A DNA stretch of 64,000 nt from Pseudomonas sp. GM78 (GTDB taxonomy: Bacteria; Pseudomonadota; Gammaproteobacteria; Pseudomonadales; Pseudomonadaceae): assembly GCF_000282475.1 (NCBI RefSeq), contig NZ_AKJF01000069.1:1-64000 (forward strand). The letters run 5' to 3'. Position numbers and translations under genes: made by a program. How positions within the stretch are numbered: position 1 is the stretch's first letter; each line of letters opens with the position of its first letter. The notes beneath the pieces were generated by a model. It searched no databases and was not told where the DNA came from. It saw only the letters and a list, made by a program, of their open reading frames with translations. Shown piece by piece: positions 54,084-63,732 of this stretch.

Positions 54084-55373
54084 GTGAGCAAGTCTCTGCA
54101 AGCCATTCGTGGCATGAACGACATCCTGCCCGAACAGACCCCCCTGTGGCGTCATTTCGAAGGCACCGTTTCGCGCCTGCTGGATAACTACGGTTACAAG
54201 CAGATCCGCATGCCGATCGTCGAGTTCACCGAGCTGTTCAAGCGCTCCATCGGTGAAGTGACCGACATCGTCGAAAAAGAGATGTACACCTTCGACGACC
54301 GTAACGGCGATTCCCTGACCCTGCGCCCTGAAGGGACCGCAGCCTGCGTGCGTGCCGTGCTCGAACACGGCATCACCGGCGGTGGCCAGGTGCAGAAACT
54401 CTGGTACATCGGCCCGATGTTCCGCCACGAACGTCCGCAGAAAGGCCGTTATCGCCAGTTCCACCAGATCGGCGTCGAAGTGTTCAACCTCGACGGTCCG
54501 GACATCGATGCCGAGCTGATCGTGCTGACCTGGCGCCTGTGGGGCGAGCTGGGCATCCGCGATGCGGTCAAGCTCGAACTCAACAGCCTGGGTACCAGCG
54601 AGTCCCGTGGCCGTTATCGTGAAGCGCTGGTCGAGTTCCTGTCCGGTCACCTGGACAAGCTGGACGAAGACAGCCAGCGCCGCCTGAAGACCAACCCGTT
54701 GCGGGTCCTGGACACCAAGAACGCCGACACACAGGCGATTCTGGTCGATGCGCCGAAGATGGCCGATTACCTCGACGAAGAATCCCGCGTGCACTTCGAG
54801 GGCCTCAAGGCTCGGCTGGACGCCGCCGGCATTCCTTATGTGATCAACCCGAAGCTGGTTCGCGGGCTGGACTACTACAGCAAGACCGTTTTCGAATGGG
54901 TCACCGACAAGCTCGGCGCCCAGGGCACCGTGTGTGCCGGTGGTCGTTACGACGGCCTGGTCGAGCAGATGGGCGGCAAGCCTACTGCCGGCGTCGGTTT
55001 CGCCATGGGCATCGAGCGCCTGGTATTGCTGCTCGAAACCCTGGAGCAGATCCCGGAAGAAATCTCCCGTCAGGTCGACGTCTACCTCTGCGCCTTTGGT
55101 GAAGAAGCCGAGCTGGCTGGCCTGGCCCTGGCCGAGCGCGTGCGCGACCAGTTGCCCAACCTGCGCCTGCAAGTGAATGCCGGTGCCGGCAGCTTCAAAA
55201 GCCAGTTCAAGAAAGCCGACAAGAGCGGTGCGCTGTACGCACTGATCCTCGGTGACGACGAGATGGCCCAGCAAGTGGTAGGTTTCAAACCCCTGCGTGG
55301 CCAGGGCGAACAACAAAGCATTGCCTGGGATGCGCTTGCTGCACACCTGGCCACCTGCGTCGTGCAGGGTTGA
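54084..55373 (+). CDS. hisS: Histidyl-tRNA synthetase
   Basis: A 429-residue class II synthetase starting at GTG 54084. Motif 2 lies in [17 protein letters not shown], the histidine-specific motifs in [15 protein letters not shown] and [14 protein letters not shown], and motif 3 in [11 protein letters not shown]. The C-terminal anticodon domain begins near 330. Confidence 0.98.
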   Translation: MSKSLQAIRGMNDILPEQTPLWRHFEGTVSRLLDNYGYKQIRMPIVEFTELFKRSIGEVTDIVEKEMYTFDDRNGDSLTLRPEGTAACVRAVLEHGITGGGQVQKLWYIGPMFRHERPQKGRYRQFHQIGVEVFNLDGPDIDAELIVLTWRLWGELGIRDAVKLELNSLGTSESRGRYREALVEFLSGHLDKLDEDSQRRLKTNPLRVLDTKNADTQAILVDAPKMADYLDEESRVHFEGLKARLDAAGIPYVINPKLVRGLDYYSKTVFEWVTDKLGAQGTVCAGGRYDGLVEQMGGKPTAGVGFAMGIERLVLLLETLEQIPEEISRQVDVYLCAFGEEAELAGLALAERVRDQLPNLRLQVNAGAGSFKSQFKKADKSGALYALILGDDEMAQQVVGFKPLRGQGEQQSIAWDALAAHLATCVVQG

Positions 55374-55414
55374 AGCTGTCTTAACAGCCGAATTAGCGAT
55401 TAAGGAGTATTGGG

Positions 55415-56056
55415 GTGTCGAGTACCGAAGACGAACAGCTGGCGGATTTTAAGGAATGGTGGTCACGCAACGGCAAGCCCCTGGTCACTGGCGGCCTGTT
55501 GGCGCTGGTCATCGTGTTCGGTTGGCAGGCGTTCCAGAAGTATCAGAGCAACCAGTCGCAAGGCGCCTCGATGCTCTATCAGCAATTGCTCGAAACCACG
55601 CTGACGCCTGACGGCAAGCCGGATGCGGCGCGTGTTTCGGACCTGGCCGGCAAGCTCAACAGCGAGTTCGGCGGCAGTGCCTATGCGCAGTACGGCAGCC
55701 TGTTCGTGGCGAAAGTCGCGGTCGACAGTGGCAAGCTCGATGACGCAGCCACTGAGCTCAAAGCCATCGTCGCCAAGCCAGCCAACCCGGCACTGGGCGA
55801 AATCGCCCGTCAGCGCCTGGCGCAGGTGCTGGCCGCGCAGACCAAGGTCGATGAAGCCCTGAAGCTGCTGGAAGGCGATGCCGACAAGGCCTTCCTGGCC
55901 ACTCGCGAAGAACTCAAGGGCGACCTGCTGGTGCAGCTGGGTCGTACCGACGAAGCGCACGCGGCGTATCAAAAAGCCAAGGCGGCACTGTCGGATGAAG
56001 CGGCGGTCGGTGGCCTGCAAATCAAGCTGGACGACCTGGCCAAAGGGGATGCGTGA
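55415..56056 (+). CDS. yfgM: YfgM-type TPR membrane protein
   Basis: A 213-residue protein with a cytoplasmic N-terminus, one membrane helix (PLVTGGLLALVIVFGWQAF, about residues 22-40) and a periplasmic TPR-like domain. YfgM associates with the SecYEG/PpiD chaperone network. GTG 55415 follows AAGGAGT. It overlaps the start of bamB, consistent with joint envelope function. Confidence 0.93.
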   Translation: MSSTEDEQLADFKEWWSRNGKPLVTGGLLALVIVFGWQAFQKYQSNQSQGASMLYQQLLETTLTPDGKPDAARVSDLAGKLNSEFGGSAYAQYGSLFVAKVAVDSGKLDDAATELKAIVAKPANPALGEIARQRLAQVLAAQTKVDEALKLLEGDADKAFLATREELKGDLLVQLGRTDEAHAAYQKAKAALSDEAAVGGLQIKLDDLAKGDA

Positions 56057-57200
56057 CGTGATCCGTTGGAAGCATGCAGCATTGCTGGCCCTGGCCATTT
56101 TGGCCGCGGGTTGCAGCAGCAACAGCAAGAAAGAATTGCCACCGGCCGAGTTGACCGACTTCAAGGAAGAAGTGGTCCTGCAAAAGCAGTGGAGTCGTTC
56201 GATCGGTGACGGTCAGGGCGAAACCTACAACATGCTCGTTCCGGCCATCGATGGCGATACCATCTATGCCGCCGATGTCACCGGTGTGGTGATGGCGCTG
56301 GATCGCAGCAACGGCGACGTCAAATGGAAGAAAGATCTCGAACTGCCTGTTTCCGGCGCCGTTGGCGTGGGTTACGGTCTGCTGACGATCGGTACGATCA
56401 AGGGTGAAATCGTTGCCCTGGACGCCATCAACGGCGAAGAGAAATGGCGCGCTCGCGTGTCCAGTGAAGTCCTCGCACCACCCGCCAACAATGGCGATGT
56501 GGTCGTGGTGCAGACCCAGGACGACCGTTTGATCGGTCTGGATGCCGCCACCGGCAACCAACGCTGGTTGTATGACAGCACGCCTGCGGTACTGACCCTG
56601 CGCGGCACCAGCGCACCGATCGTGACCAACCGCCTCGCGGTGGCTGGCTTCTCGACCGGTAAAGTGGTCGCTCTCGACATCTCCAACGGCGTGCCGGTGT
56701 GGGAACAGCGTGTAGCGATCCCGCAAGGTCGTTCGGAACTGGAACGCGTTGTCGACATCGACGGTGGCTTGCTGCTGTCCGGCGAGACAATTTATGTCGC
56801 CAGCTACCAGGGTCGCGTAGCGGCACTGGACCTGCAAAGCGGTCGGCAACTCTGGCAGCGTGATGCTTCCAGCTACGCCGGTGTCGCCCAGGGTTTCGGC
56901 AGCGTCTATGTGAGCCTGTCCTCGGGCACTGTTGAAGGCGTCGACGAGCGTTCCACCACAGCCTTGTGGAGCAACGATTCGCTGGCTCGCCGTCAACTGT
57001 CGGCTCCGGAAGTGTTCTCCAGCTACGTTGCAGTCGGTGACCTGGAAGGTTACCTGCACCTGTTGAGTCAGGTGGACGGCCGATTCGTCGGCCGTGAGCG
57101 CATCGACAGCGACGGCCTGCGTGCGCGTCCGCTGGTGGTGGGTGACACGATTTATGTCTATGGCAACAGCGGCAAACTGGAAGCCCTGACCATTAAGTAA
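56049..57200 (+). CDS. bamB: Outer-membrane assembly lipoprotein BamB
   Basis: A 383-residue lipoprotein: signal peptide ending in LAAGC, then an eight-bladed PQQ-like beta propeller with repeated units such as GVVMALDRSNGDVKWKKDL, GEIVALDAINGEEKWRARV and GRVAALDLQSGRQLWQRD. It is part of the BAM complex and binds BamA. ATG 56049 overlaps yfgM by 8 bp; GTG 56058 is an alternative start. Confidence 0.95.
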   Translation: MRDVIRWKHAALLALAILAAGCSSNSKKELPPAELTDFKEEVVLQKQWSRSIGDGQGETYNMLVPAIDGDTIYAADVTGVVMALDRSNGDVKWKKDLELPVSGAVGVGYGLLTIGTIKGEIVALDAINGEEKWRARVSSEVLAPPANNGDVVVVQTQDDRLIGLDAATGNQRWLYDSTPAVLTLRGTSAPIVTNRLAVAGFSTGKVVALDISNGVPVWEQRVAIPQGRSELERVVDIDGGLLLSGETIYVASYQGRVAALDLQSGRQLWQRDASSYAGVAQGFGSVYVSLSSGTVEGVDERSTTALWSNDSLARRQLSAPEVFSSYVAVGDLEGYLHLLSQVDGRFVGRERIDSDGLRARPLVVGDTIYVYGNSGKLEALTIK

Positions 57201-57213
57201 AGGTTTGACTATG

Positions 57214-57308
57214 CTTGGGGTTAATCCCCAAGCGGCCCCGTTCTTCGGGGCTCGCAGCGCTTACAGGCGCTGCCCCGAGCACCAGCCGCTGCCTCGCAGC
57301 GGCTTTTG
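57214..57308 (+). terminator. Four consecutive hairpins between bamB and der, the last a terminator
   Basis: CTTGGGG/CCCCAAG (57214-57232), GGCCCCG/CGGGGC (about 57235-57251), GCAGCGC/GGCGCTGC (57254-57272) and AGCCGCTG-CCTC-GCAGCGGCT followed by TTTTGTATTTT (57284-57308). Only the last has the terminator T-run. Confidence 0.75.
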
Positions 57309-57339
57309 TATTTTCTGAAATAACGAAGTGGAGAGCCGC

Positions 57340-58812
57340 ATGGTTCCCGTAATCGCCCTGGTGGGCCGACCGAACGTCGGCAAGTCCACCTTGTTCAACC
57401 GCCTGACCAGGACTCGCGACGCCATCGTCGGCGACTTGTCCGGTCTGACCCGTGATCGCCAGTACGGTGAGGCCAAGTGGCAAGGGCGTTCCTACATTCT
57501 GGTCGACACCGGCGGTATCTCCGGTGACGAGCACGGTATGGACGAAAAAATGGCCGAGCAGTCGCTGCTGGCCATTGAAGAAGCGGATGTTGTTCTGTTC
57601 CTGGTAGATGCCAAGGCCGGTTTCACCGCCGCCGACCAGATGATCGCCGAGCATTTGCGTAAACGTAACAAGCGTTCCCACGTGGTCGCCAACAAGGTCG
57701 ACAACATCGACCCGGAAATGGCCCGCGCTGAATTCGCCCCGCTGGGCATGGGCCACGCGATCCCGATCGCCGGTGCTCACGGACGTGGCATCACCCAGCT
57801 GCTGGAAATTGCCCTGGGCGACTTCCCGAAAGACGAAGACGAGCCGCAAGAAGGCGAAGAAGAAGAGGACGTCGCTGAAGGCGAGGAAGCCAAGCGCATT
57901 CCTGGCCCGAGCGAAAAAGACGGGATCAAGATCGCCATCATCGGTCGCCCGAACGTCGGCAAGTCGACCCTGGTCAACCGCATGCTCGGTGAAGACCGGG
58001 TAATCGTGTATGACCAACCCGGCACCACCCGCGACAGCATCTACATCCCGTTCGAACGTAACGAGGAGAAGTACACGCTGATCGACACCGCCGGTGTGCG
58101 CAAGCGCGGCAAGATCCACGAAGAAGTCGAAAAGTTCTCCGTGGTCAAAACCCTGCAAGCGATCAAAGACGCCAACGTGGTGATCTTCGTGATGGACGCC
58201 CGCGAAGGCGTGGTGGACCACGACCTCAACCTGCTGGGCTTTGCCATCGAGTCGGGTCGTGCGCTGGTTATCGCGATCAACAAGTGGGACGGCATGACGC
58301 CGAGCGAGCGCGACTTCGTGAAGGTCGAGCTGCAACGTCGACTGTTCTTCGTTGACTACGCCGACATCCACTTCATCTCGGCCCTGCACGGCACTGGCGT
58401 GGGCAACCTCTACGCCTCGGTGCAGAACTCGTTCAAGTCCGCGGTCACCCGCTGGCCGACCAACCGTCTGACCCAGATTCTGGAAGACGCGGTTGGCGAG
58501 CACGCACCGCCCATGGTCAACAACCGCCGGATCAAGCTGCGTTACGCCCACTTGGGTGGTGCGAACCCGCCGATCATCGTGATCCACGGTAACCAGATCG
58601 AGAAGGTGCCGAAGTCTTACGTTCGTTACCTGGAAAACACTTATCGCCGTGTGCTCAAGCTGGTCGGTACGCCGATCCGCATCGAGTTCAAGGGCGGTGA
58701 GAACCCGTACGAAGGCAACAAGAACTCGCTGACAGACCGCCAGGTCAACAAGAAGCGTCGCTTGATGTCGCACCACAAGAAAGCCGACAAGAAGCGCCGC
58801 GACAAGCGCTGA
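57340..58812 (+). CDS. der: Ribosome-assembly GTPase Der
   Basis: A 490-residue EngA/Der protein with two tandem G domains: [14 protein letters not shown] plus DTGG (first, residues 8-165) and [14 protein letters not shown] plus [14 protein letters not shown] (second, about 200-370), an acidic linker ([19 protein letters not shown]) and a C-terminal KH-like domain. It matures the 50S subunit. ATG 57340 gives [12 protein letters not shown]; the upstream GTG is less likely. Confidence 0.98.
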   Translation: MVPVIALVGRPNVGKSTLFNRLTRTRDAIVGDLSGLTRDRQYGEAKWQGRSYILVDTGGISGDEHGMDEKMAEQSLLAIEEADVVLFLVDAKAGFTAADQMIAEHLRKRNKRSHVVANKVDNIDPEMARAEFAPLGMGHAIPIAGAHGRGITQLLEIALGDFPKDEDEPQEGEEEEDVAEGEEAKRIPGPSEKDGIKIAIIGRPNVGKSTLVNRMLGEDRVIVYDQPGTTRDSIYIPFERNEEKYTLIDTAGVRKRGKIHEEVEKFSVVKTLQAIKDANVVIFVMDAREGVVDHDLNLLGFAIESGRALVIAINKWDGMTPSERDFVKVELQRRLFFVDYADIHFISALHGTGVGNLYASVQNSFKSAVTRWPTNRLTQILEDAVGEHAPPMVNNRRIKLRYAHLGGANPPIIVIHGNQIEKVPKSYVRYLENTYRRVLKLVGTPIRIEFKGGENPYEGNKNSLTDRQVNKKRRLMSHHKKADKKRRDKR

Positions 58813-58829
58813 TTCAAGGCTTTCCCGGC

Positions 58830-58924
58830 TCCTGTGGGAGCGGGCTTGCCCGCGATGGCAGCGCTGCGGTGCATCAGGCGCACCGTGTTGTCGTTCATCG
58901 CGGGCAAGCCACGCTCCCACAGGA
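58830..58924. repeat. REPIN downstream of der
   Basis: GTGGGAGCGGGCTTGCCCGCGAT on the left and its inverted partner on the right, which carries a small insertion (CAAGCCACGCTCCCAC), with a GC-rich loop of about 45 bp. Confidence 0.9.
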
Positions 58925-58936
58925 TCGGGGTTGAAC

Positions 58937-58961
58937 AAAGGGCGCTGCTGGCGCCCTTTTT
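58937..58961 (+). terminator. Terminator of der
   Basis: AAAGGGCGC-TGCTG-GCGCCCTTTTT, 125 bp after der and beyond the REPIN. Confidence 0.85.
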
Positions 58962-59036
58962 CATGCCTGCCGTTTGGGCTATCCTCGGGCTCTCCCGCGC
59001 CGCCGTTAGAGCCGGGTGTAGAGCAGGGAGTCCTCG

Positions 59037-60185
59037 ATGATCACCAGTAAGCTGCCAAATGTCGGCATCACCATCTTCACGCAGATGTCTCAGCTCGCGG
59101 CGCAAACCGGGGCGCTCAACCTGTCCCAGGGTTTTCCCGATTTCGCCGCGCCGCAGGCCCTGTGCGATGCGGTCGGTCGGCATATTGCCAATGGCCACAA
59201 CCAATACTCGCCAATGACCGGCCTGCCGGTACTGCGTCAGCAGATCGTGGCGAAAATCGCCCGCAGCTACGGCGTCACTGTCGATGTGGACAGCGAAGTG
59301 ACCGTGACGCCTGGTGCGACCGAGGCGATTTTCTGCGCCATTCAGGCCGTTATCCACAGCGGTGACGAAGTCATCTTGTTCGATCCGGCTTACGACAGTT
59401 ACGAACCCTCGGTTGAACTGGCCGGTGGCCGTTGTGTTCACGTGCAACTGGGACTGGGCGACTTCAGCATCGATTTCCAGAAACTCGCCGAGGCACTGAG
59501 CCCGCGTACGCGGATGATCATCCTCAATACCCCGCACAATCCCAGCGGCGCACTGATCAACCGTGCCGAGCTGGACCAACTGGCGGCGTTGATCCGCGAT
59601 CGCGATATCTACGTGATCAGCGATGAGGTCTACGAACACCTGGTCTACGACGGTGTGCCCCACGTCAGTGTGCTGGCCCATGAAGAGCTGTATCAGCGCG
59701 CCTTCGTGGTCAGTTCCTTCGGCAAGACCTACCACGTCACCGGCTGGAAAACCGGCTACGTGGTCGCGCCGCCGGCCCTGACGTCAGAGCTGCGCAAGGT
59801 GCACCAGTATGTGAATTTCTGCGGCGTCACTCCGCTGCAGTATGCGTTGGCCGACTTCATGGCCGAACACCCGGAGCACGTGGAAGAGTTGCCGGCGTTC
59901 TATCAGGCCAAGCGCGACCTGTTCTGCGATCTGTTGGTGCCCTCGCGCTTCAGTTTCACCCGGGTAAGCGGTACTTATTTCCAGTTGGTCGATTACTCGC
60001 AGATCCGTCCTGACCTCAATGACGTCGAGATGGCGCTGTGGATGACCCGTGAACATGGCGTTGCGAGCATCCCGATCTCGGTGTTCTACCAGACGCCACC
60101 GGTCGGCCAGCGCCTGGTGCGTCTGTGCTTTGCCAAACGTGAGGAGACCCTGCGTGAAGCAGCGGAAAAACTATGCGTGATCTGA
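59037..60185 (+). CDS. Class I/II aminotransferase, YbdL/methionine-type
   Basis: A 382-residue fold-type I PLP enzyme of the kynurenine/glutamine transaminase K group: LNLSQGFPDF, GATEAIFCAIQAV, NTPHNPSGAL, ISDEVYEHLVYD and the PLP lysine in SSFGKTYHVTGWK. E. coli YbdL uses methionine and aromatic amino acids. It overlaps by 13 bp a nitrilase-family gene of the omega-amidase type; that pair converts glutamine-dependent transamination into an irreversible reaction, for example in recycling the 2-oxo acid of methionine. Confidence 0.9.
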   Translation: MITSKLPNVGITIFTQMSQLAAQTGALNLSQGFPDFAAPQALCDAVGRHIANGHNQYSPMTGLPVLRQQIVAKIARSYGVTVDVDSEVTVTPGATEAIFCAIQAVIHSGDEVILFDPAYDSYEPSVELAGGRCVHVQLGLGDFSIDFQKLAEALSPRTRMIILNTPHNPSGALINRAELDQLAALIRDRDIYVISDEVYEHLVYDGVPHVSVLAHEELYQRAFVVSSFGKTYHVTGWKTGYVVAPPALTSELRKVHQYVNFCGVTPLQYALADFMAEHPEHVEELPAFYQAKRDLFCDLLVPSRFSFTRVSGTYFQLVDYSQIRPDLNDVEMALWMTREHGVASIPISVFYQTPPVGQRLVRLCFAKREETLREAAEKLCVI

Positions 60186-60964
60186 GTGCGCTGCCGAACC
60201 TGACCGTTGCACTGATCCAGACCACCCTGGCCTGGCACGATCGCCAGGCCAACCTGGAGCATTTCGAACCGTTGCTGGAACAGGCTCGCGGCGCGGACCT
60301 GATCATTCTGCCGGAGATGTTCACCACCGGTTTCTCGATGGAGTCCGAGACCCTCGCCGAAGCGGAAAACGGGCCGACCAGTAAATGGCTGCGGGCCCAG
60401 GCGGCAAAATTGGATGCGGTGATCACCGGTAGCGTGATCGTACAGGCCGCTGATGGCAGCCATCGCAACCGCCTGTTGTGGGCGCGGCCGGACGGCGAAG
60501 TGTGGCACTACGACAAGCGTCACCTGTTCCGCATGGCCGGCGAGCACAATCACTACACCCCGGGCGAGCGCCAGGTGCAGTTCGAGCTCAAGGGCTGGCG
60601 GGTGCGGCCGCTGATTTGCTACGACTTGCGCTTCCCGGTGTGGAGCCGTGACCCGCAGGACACGGACTTGCTGCTGTACACGGCGAACTGGCCGGGCGCA
60701 CGGCGTCAGCACTGGAATAGATTGCTGCCGGCACGGGCGATCGAGAACCTGTGCTACGTGGCGGCGGTTAACCGCGTCGGCACCGATGGCAAAGGCTTTG
60801 CCTATACCGGGGACAGCCAGGTGCTGGATTTCCAGGGCGAGACCTTGCTCAGCGCGGGGGAGGCGGACGGGGTGTTCAAGGTGGTGCTGGAGGCGGCGGA
60901 ACTGGCGGCTTATCGCACGCGTTTTCCGGCGAATCTGGATGCCGATACCTTCGAGTTCACCTGA
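60173..60964 (+). CDS. Omega-amidase (YafV-like, nitrilase superfamily)
   Basis: A 263-residue nitrilase-superfamily amidase with the Glu-Lys-Cys triad in LILPEMFTTGF, YDKRHLFRM and PLICYDLRFPVW. YafV-type enzymes hydrolyse 2-oxoglutaramate to 2-oxoglutarate and ammonia. The start lies inside the end of the aminotransferase gene, matching the known partnership of glutamine transaminases with omega-amidase. Confidence 0.92.
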   Translation: MRDLSALPNLTVALIQTTLAWHDRQANLEHFEPLLEQARGADLIILPEMFTTGFSMESETLAEAENGPTSKWLRAQAAKLDAVITGSVIVQAADGSHRNRLLWARPDGEVWHYDKRHLFRMAGEHNHYTPGERQVQFELKGWRVRPLICYDLRFPVWSRDPQDTDLLLYTANWPGARRQHWNRLLPARAIENLCYVAAVNRVGTDGKGFAYTGDSQVLDFQGETLLSAGEADGVFKVVLEAAELAAYRTRFPANLDADTFEFT

Positions 60965-60981
60965 GATTGCTGCTGCCTGAG

Positions 60982-61085
60982 CCGGCCCCTTCGCGGGCAA
61001 GCCCGCTCCCACAGGTTATTCTGGTGTACATGACATCGAATACACATCGATCACTGTGGGAGCGGGCTTGCCCGCGAAGGGGCCG
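60982..61085. repeat. REPIN of opposite orientation
   Basis: CGCGGGCAAGCCCGCTCCCACAG on the left and CTGTGGGAGCGGGCTTGCCCGCG on the right, tail-to-tail, with flanks CCGGCCCCTT/AAGGGGCCGG extending the stem. Confidence 0.92.
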
Positions 61086-61116
61086 GGACAGGCAACACAA
61101 AAAACTACAGGCAAAC

Positions 61117-61151
61117 AAAAAGGCCCCGAGGTTCGCACCCCGGGGCCTTTT
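61117..61151 (-). terminator. Bidirectional terminator downstream of leuA
   Basis: AAAAGGCCCCG ... CGGGGCCTTTT, an 11-bp stem with A- and T-runs on both sides, between the end of leuA and the REPIN. Confidence 0.9.
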
Positions 61152-61167
61152 GCATTGCGGTGAAGAC

Positions 61168-62847
61168 TTACGCCGCTTTCGCTTCCGGCTGGCTCAACGA
61201 GCGGTTCAGCGCGCTGAACAGGGCCTTGAAGCTGGCGGTGGTGATGTTTTCATCGATACCCACGCCGTGCACCGCACGCTCGCCATTCACGCGCAGTTCA
61301 ATGTAGGCCGCCGCCTTGGCATTGGTGCCCGCGCCGATGGCGTGTTCGTTGTAGTCCATGATTTCCACCGGGATCGGCAGGCCGGCCACCAGTGCTTCCA
61401 GGGCGCCGTTGCCCTTGCCGCGCCAGTGCAGGTTGGTTTCGCCCTGGCCTTTGCTGGCCACTTCCACTTCGACGGCGCTGTGGCCGTTTTCTTCCTGCAG
61501 GCGATGGCTGACCAGCGCGTACGGGGTGTTGGCCTGCAAGTACTCGCTGTGCAACAGCGCGTGGATTTGCTGGGCGGTCATTTCCAGGCCCAGGCGATCG
61601 GTTTCACGCTGCACGACCTGGCTGAACTCGATCTGCATGCGGCGAGGCAGGCTGATGCCGTATTCCTGTTCCAACAGGTAGGCGATGCCGCCCTTGCCCG
61701 ACTGGCTGTTGACGCGGATGACCGCCTCGTAGCTGCGGCCGATGTCGGCCGGGTCGATCGGCAGGTAAGGCACTTCCCACAGGGCATCGGATTTCTGCTG
61801 GGCGAAGCCCTTGCGGATCGCGTCCTGGTGCGAGCCGGAGAATGCGGTGTGCACCAGGTCGCCAACGTATGGGTGGCGCGGGTGAACCTGGATCTGGTTG
61901 CACTCTTCGACGACTTTGCGCACGCCGTCGATGTCAGAGAAGTCCAGCTCAGGGTTCAGGCCTTGGGTGTACATGTTCAGGGCCACGGTCACCAGGTCGA
62001 CGTTACCGGTGCGCTCGCCGTTGCCGAACAGGCAGCCTTCGACGCGATCGGCGCCAGCCATCAGGCCCAGCTCGGTGGCGGCCACGCCAGTGCCACGGTC
62101 GTTGTGGGTGTGCAGGCTGATGATCACGCTGTCACGACGGTTGATGTGACGGCCGAACCATTCGATCTGGTCGGCATAGATGTTCGGGGTCGCGCATTCG
62201 ACGGTGGCCGGCAGGTTGAGGATCATCTTGTGCTCGGGCGTCGGGTTCCAGACTTCGATCACCGCGTCGCAGACTTCCTTGGCGAACTCCAGTTCGGTGG
62301 CGCTGAAGGTTTCCGGGGAGTACTGGAAGGTCCACTCGGTTTCCGGCTGCTGGGCGGCATATTTGACGAACAGCTTGGCCGCGTTTACAGCGATTTCCTT
62401 GACCCCTTCCAGGTCCTGGTTGAAGACGATGCGGCGGAAAGAAGGAGAAGTGGCGTTGTACAGGTGAACGATGGCTTTTTTCGCGCCACGCAGGGATTCG
62501 AAAGTACGCGCGATCAAATCTTCACGTGCCTGGGTCAATACCTGGATGGTGGTGTCGTCCGGGATATGACCGTCTTCGATCAGGGTGCGTACGAAGTCGA
62601 AATCGGTCTGCGAGGCGGACGGGAACGACGCTTCGATTTCCTTCACGCCGACCTGCACCAGGGTTTTCCAGAAGCGCAGCTTCTTGACGGCGTCCATCGG
62701 TTCGATCAGCGACTGGTTGCCATCGCGCAGATCGGAGCTGCACCAGATTGGCGCGGCAGTGATGGTCTTCGACGGCCAGGTGCGGTCCGGGAGATCGATG
62801 GTCGGGAACGCGCGGTATTTCGAAGACGGGTCTTTGAGCATGCTCAT
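61168..62847 (-). CDS. leuA: 2-isopropylmalate synthase LeuA (long form)
   Basis: A 559-residue enzyme that condenses acetyl-CoA with 2-oxoisovalerate, the first step of leucine synthesis. Motifs: [17 protein letters not shown] (catalytic Arg-Asp), [17 protein letters not shown] (metal His pair) and [15 protein letters not shown], then the C-terminal regulatory LeuA dimer domain from about 430. The length fits the LeuA type 2 group. The terminator lies downstream; a leader ORF candidate lies upstream. Confidence 0.97.
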   Translation of the reverse strand: MSMLKDPSSKYRAFPTIDLPDRTWPSKTITAAPIWCSSDLRDGNQSLIEPMDAVKKLRFWKTLVQVGVKEIEASFPSASQTDFDFVRTLIEDGHIPDDTTIQVLTQAREDLIARTFESLRGAKKAIVHLYNATSPSFRRIVFNQDLEGVKEIAVNAAKLFVKYAAQQPETEWTFQYSPETFSATELEFAKEVCDAVIEVWNPTPEHKMILNLPATVECATPNIYADQIEWFGRHINRRDSVIISLHTHNDRGTGVAATELGLMAGADRVEGCLFGNGERTGNVDLVTVALNMYTQGLNPELDFSDIDGVRKVVEECNQIQVHPRHPYVGDLVHTAFSGSHQDAIRKGFAQQKSDALWEVPYLPIDPADIGRSYEAVIRVNSQSGKGGIAYLLEQEYGISLPRRMQIEFSQVVQRETDRLGLEMTAQQIHALLHSEYLQANTPYALVSHRLQEENGHSAVEVEVASKGQGETNLHWRGKGNGALEALVAGLPIPVEIMDYNEHAIGAGTNAKAAAYIELRVNGERAVHGVGIDENITTASFKALFSALNRSLSQPEAKAA

Positions 62848-62938
62848 CGGGAAATCCTTATTGTGTTGGCCGAAAAAAGGCGGCCTGCCGGTGGATCAAA
62901 ATGTTCTTGGAGTAACGCTTGGGATGAGGCGCCGCGAT

Positions 62939-63016
62939 TCAGCCCGGCAGTCGTGCACTGACAAGGCACAGACTGCGGTGCTGACGAAGCTGAATGAGGG
63001 TGTGAGAGGTTTTCAT
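62939..63016 (-). CDS. Possible leader peptide upstream of leuA
   Basis: A 25-codon frame (MKTSHTLIQLRQHRSLCLV at the start, ending RLPG) with five leucine codons, preceded by AGGG at eight bases, 92 bp before the leuA start. A weak stem followed by six T lies between it and leuA (about 62868-62888). It could be a leucine attenuator, but the terminator stem is poor, so this is tentative. The rest of 62848-63241 shows no gene. Confidence 0.35.
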   Translation of the reverse strand: MKTSHTLIQLRQHRSLCLVSARLPG

Positions 63017-63241
63017 GCCTTCAACCCTAACCGCGGGGGGGAAGGATGGCAAGCGGTCGAAAAAAATTGAGAGGAATCCTCTTTAGGGCTTATTTATCGA
63101 GATTTTATTGCTCGGCATAAGCCTGATCTTCAGGTTGTTTGCGCGAGGTTTGAGTGATGCGCAATCGACGGATTGAGCGACCGCGTCCTCGCAGTGGGGC
63201 TATTCTTCTTTAAAGCCCCGACGGGCAAGCGGGAGTCGGCG

Positions 63242-63598
63242 ATGAACGAGTCCGATTGGAAACAGTATTGCGTATTGCGTCCGGTGGCCCATGAGCGGAT
63301 GTGCACCCGGATCATGACCGACGTTGAAAAGATCGTGCTGGACAAGAGTATTGCGCCCTATGAGCGGATAGACGCCAGCGAAGAATTGCTCAAGGCCGGT
63401 CAAAAAGAGCTGTATTGGGCGTTTGGCGTGTTCAGGTTTTCACGCCATGAAGCGCGTTCGCATTTGCTTGGGTTGTGTGCGCGGGAGTTGATTACGGCGG
63501 AGGAGTTGAGCTGGTTTTCAGTGGAGACCCAGGAGTGGGTCAGGCATTGTCTGGCGGACCGGGAAGTCCATGGGATCGAGGATCTGGAGGCTGAGTAA
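63242..63598 (+). CDS. Uncharacterised small soluble protein
   Basis: A 118-residue protein starting MNESDWKQYCVLRPVAHERM at ATG 63242 behind GGGAG; the longer frame has no ribosome site. The body is helical with four cysteines spread over it and an acidic tail (HGIEDLEAE). No domain is recognised. It stands alone between the leuA upstream region and a REPIN. Confidence 0.65.
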   Translation: MNESDWKQYCVLRPVAHERMCTRIMTDVEKIVLDKSIAPYERIDASEELLKAGQKELYWAFGVFRFSRHEARSHLLGLCARELITAEELSWFSVETQEWVRHCLADREVHGIEDLEAE

Positions 63599-63617
63599 AT
63601 GGTCGCCTGTGATGCCG

Positions 63618-63711
63618 CCTTCGCGGGCAAGCCCGCTCCCACAGTGACCGAGGTGAACATGATTTTTGTGTACACCGCCAATCCCTGTGGGAGCGGGCTT
63701 GCCCGCGAAGG
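63618..63711. repeat. REPIN of opposite orientation
   Basis: Tail-to-tail pair CGCGGGCAAGCCCGCTCCCACAG / CTGTGGGAGCGGGCTTGCCCGCG, the same class as 43599 and 60982, between the convergent small gene and peptidase gene. Confidence 0.92.
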
Positions 63712-63732
63712 GGCCATCAGCCATACACAGGA

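Noticed and set aside
53580-55346. A 588-codon open frame antisense to ispG and hisS
   Set aside because: It spans two clearly functional genes on the other strand and shows no domain.
57193-58938. A 581-codon open frame antisense to der
   Set aside because: Shadow of der, with no ribosome site or domain.
60967-62961. A 664-codon open frame antisense to leuA
   Set aside because: It runs through the REPIN, the terminator and the whole of leuA; the product is low in recognisable structure, so it is a shadow frame.
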